Positions 56,862-63,352 of a stretch of 63,352 nucleotides of DNA are shown here, in pieces. Source of the stretch: Paenibacillus sp. Soil766 (GTDB lineage Bacteria > Bacillota > Bacilli > Paenibacillales > NBRC-103111); assembly GCF_001428105.1 (NCBI RefSeq), contig NZ_LMSJ01000012.1:1438-64789 (forward strand), written 5' to 3'. Every line of letters starts with the position of its first letter. The stretch's first letter is position 1. The notes beneath the pieces were generated by a model. The model was not told the DNA's origin. It ran no database searches and saw only the letters and a program-made list of their open reading frames with translations. A program made the translations under genes and the position numbers.

Positions 56862-56890
56862 TTGTTCTTACCCAGTAGAACGATTATACT
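56862..56890 (+). promoter_or_regulatory. Sigma-A promoter P2 of ytoI
   Basis: TTGTTC (56862-56867) and TATACT (56885-56890) have 17-base spacing and lie downstream of the hairpin. An inverted pair TAGTAG/CTACTA covers the leader just after it and could be an operator. Confidence 0.6.
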
Positions 56891-56933
56891 AGTAGTACAG
56901 ACTAATACAGGATCTACTAATGAGGTGTAACAG

Positions 56934-58262
56934 TTGGATACACATTCCGTCGATACATTAACGAAGCATGAGCAAATTTTGCGGCATATTGAAGACTTGA
57001 AGTTAGGAAGTCGGATTTCGGTACGTAAAATCGCCAAAAATATGGAAGTCAGCGAAGGCACAGCATACCGCGCAATTAAAGAGGCGGAGAATCAAGGACT
57101 CGTCTCAACAAAAGAGCGGATCGGAACCGTTCGTGTGGAGAAGAAGCTTCGTCAGAACATTGATAAGCTGACCTTTGCTGAGGTTGTGAATATGGTGGAT
57201 GGCCAGGTGCTTGGCGGAGCGAAGGGGCTGCATAAGACGCTGCATAAGTTCGTCATCGGCGCTATGGAGCAAGATGCCATGATGCGCTACATCGAGGCAG
57301 GCAGCTTACTTATTGTAGGTAACCGGAATAAGGCTCATTTATGTGCCCTGGAGCAAGGCGCCGGCGTTCTCATTACGGGTGGATTTAATACGAGTACAGA
57401 GGTCAAAGTGCTGGCGGATGAGTTGGAGTTGCCCATTATTTCAAGCAGCTATGACACCTTTACCGTCGCATCTATGATTAACCGAGCTATCTACGATCGT
57501 CTGATCAAAAAGAAAATCATGCTCGTGGAAGATATTCTCGCCTCTGGTGCAGCGCTCTTCGCCTTGAAGGCGAACAGTACACTGAAGGATTGGCAACGTA
57601 TGTCCGAGGATACGGGCTATAGTCGCTTTCCTGTTGTCGATGAGTGGAATCGGATTATCGGTGTTGTAACGTCCAAGGATATGGTTGGTGCTAGCATCCA
57701 GCAATCCGTTGATAAATTGATGACACGCAATCCATTAACCGTTTCACCTCAGACATCGGTCGCATCGGCCGCCCACATGATGGTGTGGGAAGGGATTGAG
57801 CTTTTGCCCGTCGTGGATACGAATCGCAAAATTGTTGGCGTGCTCAACCGCAGCGATATCTTGAAAGCCATGCAATCGATCCAGAAACAGCCGCAGAACG
57901 GCGAAACCTTTGAAGATTTGATCTGGTCCGGAATGGAAGAAGTCAGAGATGAGAAGGGCAAACTGCAATTCCATGGGGTCATTACTCCGCAGATGACGAA
58001 TCACCTAGGGACGGTTTCGGAAGGAGTTCTTACGACACTTATGACACAGGCGGCATACCGCATCGTGCAGGAGCATAAGAAAGGGGATCTCGTCATGGAT
58101 AATATGTCGACCTACTTCCTAAAGCCGCTTCAGATTGATTCCAAAATAGAAATACGACCCACCATCATTGAGGTGAGCCGTAAATTTGGCAAGATTGATG
58201 TAGAGATTTATCATGCAGGAGCCTTGGTTTCAAAGGCGATGCTAACGGCCCAAGTCATCTAG
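56934..58262 (+). CDS. ytoI: YtoI: HTH-DRTGG-CBS-hotdog protein
   Basis: The 442-residue protein has four parts. A winged-helix-like HTH (about 1-70, GSRISVRKIAKNMEVSEGTAYRAIKEAENQGLV) comes first. A DRTGG domain (75-185) with GGAKGLHKTLHKFVIGAM and VLITGGFNTSTEVKVLADELELPIISSSYDTFTVA follows. Two CBS units (195-310) come next, with YSRFPVVDEWNRIIGVVTSKD and GIELLPVVDTNRKIVGVLNRSD. The last part is a hotdog thioesterase-like domain (330-442). This matches B. subtilis YtoI. Such an order suggests a DNA-binding protein that senses a nucleotide and perhaps an acyl-CoA. It starts at TTG with GAGGTG upstream. Confidence 0.9.
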   Translation: MDTHSVDTLTKHEQILRHIEDLKLGSRISVRKIAKNMEVSEGTAYRAIKEAENQGLVSTKERIGTVRVEKKLRQNIDKLTFAEVVNMVDGQVLGGAKGLHKTLHKFVIGAMEQDAMMRYIEAGSLLIVGNRNKAHLCALEQGAGVLITGGFNTSTEVKVLADELELPIISSSYDTFTVASMINRAIYDRLIKKKIMLVEDILASGAALFALKANSTLKDWQRMSEDTGYSRFPVVDEWNRIIGVVTSKDMVGASIQQSVDKLMTRNPLTVSPQTSVASAAHMMVWEGIELLPVVDTNRKIVGVLNRSDILKAMQSIQKQPQNGETFEDLIWSGMEEVRDEKGKLQFHGVITPQMTNHLGTVSEGVLTTLMTQAAYRIVQEHKKGDLVMDNMSTYFLKPLQIDSKIEIRPTIIEVSRKFGKIDVEIYHAGALVSKAMLTAQVI

Positions 58263-58272
58263 CGCAAAGCGC

Positions 58273-58566
58273 CTAACGCAGCTGGCGATCGAAGTGCCCG
58301 TGATTGCGGATACCCACGAAAACATTGAACACGCCGATCAATACGAGCACGGTACCGAAGATGCGGCGAAAGCTAGATTCGCTGAAGAAGAAGATCTGCG
58401 TTATTGCAATGAGTACGAGCATCAAGCCCATGCAAATGTTCATGCGGGCTGTATACAAGCCTCGTTTAGCAGCATCTGGCTCGCGACGTGAACGAATGCT
58501 AAAGAACAAGGTAAGCCCGAGGAATAGGCAAATAAGAATGAATAAAATCAATTGTATGGCGTGCAT
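58273..58566 (-). CDS. ytpI: YtpI-like membrane protein
   Basis: The 97-residue protein has three hydrophobic segments (AIQLILFILICLFLGLTLFF, ICMGLMLVLIAITQIFFF, FGTVLVLIGVFNVFVGI), a short basic loop (SRREPDAAKRGLY) and a polar end. This fits the YtpI family, which lies beside ytoI in Bacillus. Here it is convergent with ytoI, with only ten bases between the two stops. An AAAGGGACGG sequence precedes the ATG. The function is unknown. Confidence 0.78.
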   Translation of the reverse strand: MHAIQLILFILICLFLGLTLFFSIRSRREPDAAKRGLYTARMNICMGLMLVLIAITQIFFFSESSFRRIFGTVLVLIGVFNVFVGIRNHGHFDRQLR

Positions 58567-58649
58567 AGCGATAATCCGTCCCTTTTCGTTGAATTTACAT
58601 TAACTTTAGCGATTTTGGGACTGGAATGCAATATGAGACTCCTTTCCTC

Positions 58650-59141
58650 CTATGTTTTTTTCTCTTGCGCCGTAATCCAAATGGTTAATTCGGTTTGAAT
58701 GAGCACGATCGACTTGACCTCGACGACATATTTTTTATCGTGCAGGAAATACGTTCTTTGCGTGATCAGACGCTCGTAGAGCGGCTGGGAATCTCGCACA
58801 AAGGTTGCCTTTTGACCAATGACGAGCTTGAGCTCACCTTTCACATCGCCTTCGATTTCCTTTTGAATATCCTCGCTGAGCAGATCATCTTGATTCTTGG
58901 GAATCAGATGAACGTTGATGACATTCACTAAGGTTTGATTGTTCTTCGTCTTCTGTAGACTGGCGATATCAATTTTAAGATCGTCTTTTTCCTGTAAAAC
59001 TTTATGCAATTGCACATACAACTCATTATACGTATGTTGATGAATGCTCATATAGATGGCGCTCCCTATGATCGCTCCTGACACCAGCAGTCCAAGGCTT
59101 GCCAGCAGTCGTTGGTATCTTGCAAAAGGAGGGATTCTCAA
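58650..59141 (-). CDS. ytrI: Sporulation membrane protein YtrI
   Basis: The 163-residue protein has one N-terminal membrane segment (LASLGLLVSGAIIGSAIYMSI), a coiled-coil-like stretch (ELYVQLHKVLQEKDDLKIDIASLQKT) and a mixed C-terminal domain that probably faces the intermembrane space of the forespore. It starts at a TTG that overlaps the ytrH stop (TTGA), with AAGGTGGG upstream. In Bacillus ytrH-ytrI are sigma-E-dependent sporulation genes. The order here (ytrH, then ytrI) is the same. Confidence 0.85.
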   Translation of the reverse strand: MRIPPFARYQRLLASLGLLVSGAIIGSAIYMSIHQHTYNELYVQLHKVLQEKDDLKIDIASLQKTKNNQTLVNVINVHLIPKNQDDLLSEDIQKEIEGDVKGELKLVIGQKATFVRDSQPLYERLITQRTYFLHDKKYVVEVKSIVLIQTELTIWITAQEKKT

Positions 59142-59470
59142 GTCTGATGCCCACCTTTGCAGATCATTTGAATAAGCGCAGTTCCGAATTGTGCCCCGCT
59201 AAAAGCAACGACGATATAGACAATCTGTTTGATGGCTGGATTGAGATGGCCAATGGCCACATGACTTTCAATATAACGGATAGGATCAATGGTACCGCCA
59301 ACAGCTGCGACCATGGCCCAAATCTTGATATTTTCCGAAATGGTCAGCATTTTCTCCGTTGGAGATTGCAAGGTTAATACGGCTGCGATACCGCTTAGCA
59401 TGCTCCCTCCGAATACGACTCCAAACGCGATGCAGAAATACATGATAATACTTGCCCAAAAGCCAGCCAT
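59138..59470 (-). CDS. ytrH: Sporulation membrane protein YtrH
   Basis: The 110-residue protein has three hydrophobic segments. It shows the YtrH pattern: MAGFWASIIMYFCIAFGVVFGGSMLSGIAAVLTLQSP, IKIWAMVAAVGGTIDPIRYIESHVAIGHLNPAIKQIVYIVVAFSGAQFGTALI. It is read divergently from dnaE with a 123-base gap and is coupled to ytrI. In Bacillus ytrH, ytrI and nrnA lie with dnaE and ytoI; nrnA is absent from this window. Confidence 0.88.
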   Translation of the reverse strand: MAGFWASIIMYFCIAFGVVFGGSMLSGIAAVLTLQSPTEKMLTISENIKIWAMVAAVGGTIDPIRYIESHVAIGHLNPAIKQIVYIVVAFSGAQFGTALIQMICKGGHQT

Positions 59471-59593
59471 GTGCCAATCGCTTCCTTTCTACTGAGTTGG
59501 AGGACAAACTCTCTCTTCTACTGTATGGGACTGGCTAGCTCCAATATGATAAAATACATGGAAATAAATCACGAAAGAAGGGGGGAACCAGCG

Positions 59594-62500
59594 ATGAGTT
59601 CGTTTGTACATCTGCATGTGCATAGTGAATATAGCTTATTAGACGGTGCGGCACGGATGGAGGAGCTTGTTACACAAGCGGCCAATCTAGGCATGACTTC
59701 GTTGGCGTTGACAGATCATGGCGTCATGTACGGGGCGATTGCATTCTACAAAGCTTGCAAACAGCGGGGCATCAAACCAATTATTGGCTGTGAGGTTTAC
59801 TTCACTTCGAGTTCCATTCGTGAAAAAGGAACACGGCAGGAACAGCCGATTTATCATCTTATTTTGCTTGCCAAAAATTTCAAAGGCTATCAAAACCTAA
59901 TGAAGCTCACGTCGATTGCACATCTACAGGGCTTTCACTATAAACCGCGTATTGATTTAGAACATTTATCCCAGTACTCAGAAGGTCTAATTTGTCTGAG
60001 CTCCTGCTTAGGGAGTGAGGTTTCCCAGCATTTGCTGCATAACCGCTATGACGAGGCTCGCAAAGCTGCAGAACGATATCGCGACATATTCGGTGATGAT
60101 TTCTTTCTAGAAATTCAAGATCATGGCATGATTGAGCAGAAAAAAGTGATGGTTTCCATGATTGAGTTGAGCAAAGAAACCGGGATTCCTTTAATCGCAA
60201 CGAATGATGTGCATTATGTAACAGAGCCAGATCATGTCATGCAGGATATTCTTATTTGTATAGGCACTGGCAAAACGGTAGAGGACACGGATCGGCTCAA
60301 GATGGGAACGAGTCAGATGTATTTGAAAAGCGAAGAGGAAATGAGGCGTTTATTCGTCCATGTGCCAGAAGCGCTAGCGAATACAGCTGTGGTTGCTTCA
60401 CGTTGTGAATTGGAACTGACGTTCGGGAAGTCGATTCTGCCTAGCTTCCGGCCGATCCCTGAGCATTTAACGGCAGAGGCTTATTTGCAGGAGCTGTGCA
60501 GACAAGGGCTGGAACAGCGTTACGGCAGCAAGCCAGAGTGGCATGAAGTGAGCGATCCATTGAGAAAACAGGCCGAGGAACGACTCTCTTACGAGCTTGG
60601 TGTTATAGAGAACATGGGCTTCTCCGATTACTTCTTAATTGTATGGGACTTTATTCGATTCGCACATGAGAAACGGATCATGACAGGGCCTGGACGGGGC
60701 TCCTCCGCCGGAAGCCTAGTAGCTTATGTGCTGCGCATTACGAATGTCGATCCGCTGCAATATAAGCTGCTCTTCGAGCGGTTCTTGAACCCGGAACGAA
60801 TTACGATGCCGGATATCGATATTGATTTTAGTGATGAGCGACGGGATGAAGTCATTGAATATGTCGTGGCCAAATATGGGCATGAGCATGTTGCGCAAAT
60901 TATTACCTTCGGAACGATGGCGGCTAAGGCCGCAGTTCGAGATGTAGGACGCGTCCTTAATGTTCCTTATGGGGACGTGGATCGGGCGGCTAAAGCGATT
61001 CCTAATCAGCTTGGGATGACGTTGAAGGATGCGCTTGAGGTTAGCTCTGATTTGAGAGGGATTGTAGCCAGACAGCCTAAGACCGCAGAACTATTGGAGA
61101 TGGCGATGCGCGTGGAAGGGATGCCCCGCCATGCTTCTACGCATGCGGCTGGTGTTGTCATTTCTCGTGAGCCGCTTACGCACTATGTTCCCCTTCAGGA
61201 AGGCACGACACAGACAGCACTCACGCAGTATACAATGGAGCATTTAGAGGCGATTGGCCTCCTCAAGATGGATTTCCTGGGTCTGCGGACACTTTCGATT
61301 ATTGAACGAACTGTCGATTGGCTTGCCCAAATGGAAGAGGTTCAGATTAATTTTGACCTCCTTTCTATGGATTCAGATGATATCACCTATGAGATGCTCA
61401 GCAGAGGAGAAACCACAGGCGTTTTCCAATTGGAGTCAGCAGGCTGTCGTAAAGTTCTGAAAGACTTGAAACCCTCTGAATTTGAAGACATTATTTCCGT
61501 CTTAGCCTTGTATCGTCCAGGTCCGATGGAATTTATTCCGAAATATATTGCCGGTAAGCATGGACAGGTGGAGGTCGTATATCCGCATCCTACGCTGGAG
61601 CCGATTCTACGTGACACTTACGGGATCATCGTTTACCAAGAGCAAATTATGCAAATTGCCTCGTCCATGGCAGGCTTTAGCTTAGGAGAAGCGGATCTAT
61701 TACGTAGAGCTGTTTCCAAAAAGAAGCGGGAAGTACTCGATGAAGAACGGACGCATTTCGTCGCGGGCAGCTTGCGACAAGGATTTGGGGCCGATGAGGC
61801 GAATCATGTGTACGATATGATCGTGCGTTTCGCCGATTACGGCTTCCCGCGCGCGCATGCGACGGCGTATGGCGTGTTGGCTTTTCAAACGGCTTATCTA
61901 AAAGCACATTATCCGATCTATTTCATGGCTTCGATGTTAACGGCCGTTATGGGGAATCATCGGAAAGTTGCTGAGTACGTAGACGAGTGTCGACGTGTGA
62001 AGCTAGCTGTCCTGCCGCCCGATGTGAATGGCAGCGGCACGGTGTTTACGCCGGATTCGAGCGCCGGAGCGATCCGTTTCGGATTGGCCGCGATTAAGAA
62101 TGTCGGCACACAAGCCATCGATGCCATACTTAGCGAGAGAAAGAAAGCTCCTTTTGAAAGCCTGCTCGATTTCTGCCGCAGGGTCGATCTCCGCGTTTGT
62201 AATAAACGCGTGGTGGAATCGCTCATTCAAGGTGGCGCCTTCGATTCACTTGGCGGTCACCGTGCTCAACATCTCGCGATCCTAGATGAAACGATTGCCT
62301 CCGCTACAAAATGGCGCAAGGAACGGGATGACTTGCAGCTTCACCTATTCGGATTTGTTGAAGAACCGAATTGGGAGGTTGAGGTGCCGAATATCCCTCC
62401 GATGCCGCCATCTAAGCAGCTTGAGCTGGAGAAAGAGCTGCTCGGCATGTATATCTCGGGTCATCCGCTGGACGCCTATGCAGAGCAGCTCGCAGAGATG

Positions 62501-63193
62501 GATGCCGTCATGCTGCATCAGCTAACTGAACTGCCTGACCATAGCGATGTCCTAGTAGCAGGGATGATCCTCTCGAATAAGACGATCGTCACCAAAAAAG
62601 GCGATCCCATGGCGTTCATGGAACTCGAGGATCGCATTGATAAGGTCGAGGTGGTCTTGTTCCCCGAGACCTGGAAGAAGTCGGCTCCGCTCGTGGGGAA
62701 GGGCAGGCTCGTCCTCATCCGTGCGAAGCTGCAGCTTCAGGACGAGGACCCGCCCAAGCTGCTCGCGGAGCAGCTTGCCGCGCTGGACGACCCGGAGGCC
62801 GTCCAGCGGCTTCGCCGGCAGCCTGCGGGCAGACGATCCCCTGACGATGTCAGGGATCGTGCACCGCGCTCGGCTGCCCCGCAGAGCGGCACGCGCAGCG
62901 CCGCTCCTGCACCGCAGGCGGCCCCGGCAGCGGGCCGCCCAGAGCCTGTCGCTGCGGAGGCGAAGCCGCAGCGCGTGTTCGTCAAGATCACGGCTGACTG
63001 CGAGCAGCCGGATAAGCTCCTGCAGCTGAAAGCGCTGCTGAAGCTGCATAAGGGCCAGCTCGCGGTTGCGCTTTTCTATGAAAGCAGCAACAAGCTCCTG
63101 GCCTTGAGCGACCAGTATCGGGTCGATCCAAACAAGGATCTTACGCGTATGATTGAGACGATTATGGGCAAAGATTCTGTCCGAGTGAAATGA
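59594..63193 (+). CDS. dnaE: DNA polymerase III subunit alpha
   Basis: The 1199-residue replicative polymerase extends primers, chiefly on the lagging strand in Firmicutes, where PolC is the main enzyme. It has an N-terminal PHP domain (FVHLHVHSEYSLLDGAARMEEL) and the catalytic PDIDIDFSDERRDEV with D407, D409 and D411. It also has GPGRGSSAGSLVAYVL, the tandem helix-hairpin-helix region (residues ~760-880) and an OB fold (VLVAGMILSNKTIVTKKGDPMAFMELED). A variable Ala/Pro/Arg-rich linker at about 1056-1131 is strongly G+C-rich. The ATG at 59594 follows AAGGGGGG; the frame upstream would start in the ytrH leader. This is the DnaE1-like short form without the PolC exonuclease. Confidence 0.96.
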   Translation: MSSFVHLHVHSEYSLLDGAARMEELVTQAANLGMTSLALTDHGVMYGAIAFYKACKQRGIKPIIGCEVYFTSSSIREKGTRQEQPIYHLILLAKNFKGYQNLMKLTSIAHLQGFHYKPRIDLEHLSQYSEGLICLSSCLGSEVSQHLLHNRYDEARKAAERYRDIFGDDFFLEIQDHGMIEQKKVMVSMIELSKETGIPLIATNDVHYVTEPDHVMQDILICIGTGKTVEDTDRLKMGTSQMYLKSEEEMRRLFVHVPEALANTAVVASRCELELTFGKSILPSFRPIPEHLTAEAYLQELCRQGLEQRYGSKPEWHEVSDPLRKQAEERLSYELGVIENMGFSDYFLIVWDFIRFAHEKRIMTGPGRGSSAGSLVAYVLRITNVDPLQYKLLFERFLNPERITMPDIDIDFSDERRDEVIEYVVAKYGHEHVAQIITFGTMAAKAAVRDVGRVLNVPYGDVDRAAKAIPNQLGMTLKDALEVSSDLRGIVARQPKTAELLEMAMRVEGMPRHASTHAAGVVISREPLTHYVPLQEGTTQTALTQYTMEHLEAIGLLKMDFLGLRTLSIIERTVDWLAQMEEVQINFDLLSMDSDDITYEMLSRGETTGVFQLESAGCRKVLKDLKPSEFEDIISVLALYRPGPMEFIPKYIAGKHGQVEVVYPHPTLEPILRDTYGIIVYQEQIMQIASSMAGFSLGEADLLRRAVSKKKREVLDEERTHFVAGSLRQGFGADEANHVYDMIVRFADYGFPRAHATAYGVLAFQTAYLKAHYPIYFMASMLTAVMGNHRKVAEYVDECRRVKLAVLPPDVNGSGTVFTPDSSAGAIRFGLAAIKNVGTQAIDAILSERKKAPFESLLDFCRRVDLRVCNKRVVESLIQGGAFDSLGGHRAQHLAILDETIASATKWRKERDDLQLHLFGFVEEPNWEVEVPNIPPMPPSKQLELEKELLGMYISGHPLDAYAEQLAEMDAVMLHQLTELPDHSDVLVAGMILSNKTIVTKKGDPMAFMELEDRIDKVEVVLFPETWKKSAPLVGKGRLVLIRAKLQLQDEDPPKLLAEQLAALDDPEAVQRLRRQPAGRRSPDDVRDRAPRSAAPQSGTRSAAPAPQAAPAAGRPEPVAAEAKPQRVFVKITADCEQPDKLLQLKALLKLHKGQLAVALFYESSNKLLALSDQYRVDPNKDLTRMIETIMGKDSVRVK

Positions 63194-63266
63194 GGAAACC
63201 TCTATCGAGGCCATTCAACCACTTTAATAAATATGAAAATATTCAATCCCCCATTTCGCTGGCGAA

Positions 63267-63352
63267 GCACTTCTCTAGCGCACAATTTTTGTGCGCAAGC
63301 AAGCGCCGCTCCGGCGGGGCACTTCTCTAGCGCACAATTTTTGTGCGCAAGC
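63267..63352. repeat. Two copies of a 34-bp hairpin repeat, array cut by window edge
   Basis: The same 34 bp occur at 63267-63300 and 63319-63352, 52 bp apart. Each begins GCACTTCTCTA and contains the perfect palindrome GCGCACAA-ttt-TTGTGCGC. Small hairpins fill the gaps before each copy: TTCGC/GCGAA before the first, and a CCGC/GCGG-type stem before the second. The second copy ends at the last base, so the array may continue. The 73 bases between dnaE and the array show no other feature. Confidence 0.85.

Noticed and set aside
62552..63214. 220-codon minus-strand frame at the end of dnaE
   Set aside because: This is a shadow of the G+C-rich, Ala/Pro/Arg-coding linker of dnaE. It has no ribosome site and no recognisable protein.

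Overview
The window looks like a chromosomal segment of a Paenibacillus-type, spore-forming Firmicute. The grounds are AAGGAGG-type ribosome sites, frequent TTG and GTG starts, the Bacillales gene order sufCDSUB, spore genes (cotJABC, ytvI, a gerPF-like gene, ytrH/ytrI, a YheC/YheD-type ATP-grasp cluster), an SLH-anchored multidomain pectinase, and Paenibacillus-style intergenic palindromes. I recognise no tRNA, rRNA, CRISPR array or transposase gene.

Layout. 1-9.9 kb: methionine salvage genes mtnK-mtnA on the minus strand, a Dps miniferritin, a 55-residue membrane peptide, the tail of a lost cysteine hydrolase, a DUF1802 gene, then the complete sufC-sufD-sufS-sufU-sufB iron-sulfur assembly operon behind a candidate Fur box. 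10-14.3 kb: an NlpC/P60 lipoprotein and a tightly overlapped five-gene operon with a glutathionylspermidine-synthase-like ATP-grasp enzyme and a DUF350 membrane protein. 14.3-17.8 kb: an HD-GYP protein, a ThiF/MoeB-type E1 and a MoaD-MoaE fusion on the minus strand, with a small possibly molybdopterin-binding protein divergent from them. 17.9-29 kb: a 5'-nucleotidase-family phosphatase, a MITE-like repeat, uppP, a second HD-GYP protein, an MMPL exporter, a YfkAB radical SAM protein, a CNNM/CorC transporter, ytvI and cotJABC.

29-34 kb: an array of ten 51-bp hairpin units, nagA-nagB on the minus strand, a HAD phosphatase, a GerPF-like protein and a czcD-type zinc exporter behind a candidate ArsR/SmtB operator. 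34-40.4 kb: five consecutive paralogous YheC/YheD-type ATP-grasp genes on the minus strand. 40.8-44 kb: a small membrane protein, an ApbE-family flavin transferase and a ferric-reductase-like membrane protein, then an acyltransferase. 44-55.5 kb: a two-TM AraC-type sensor-regulator, an orphan sugar-binding lipoprotein and a giant secreted pectin methylesterase-pectate lyase with seven Fn3-like units and SLH anchors. 55.6-63.2 kb: a nitroreductase, a small membrane protein, ytoI, and ytpI, ytrI and ytrH on the minus strand, then dnaE. The window ends inside a second hairpin repeat.

Spore functions recur throughout. The most unusual items are the five-paralogue ATP-grasp operon, the 51-bp hairpin array, the five-gene GSP-synthetase/DUF350 operon, the giant bifunctional pectinase with its private regulator, and the MoaD-MoaE fusion. 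Start codons were chosen from ribosome binding sites and often lie inside the longest open frame.
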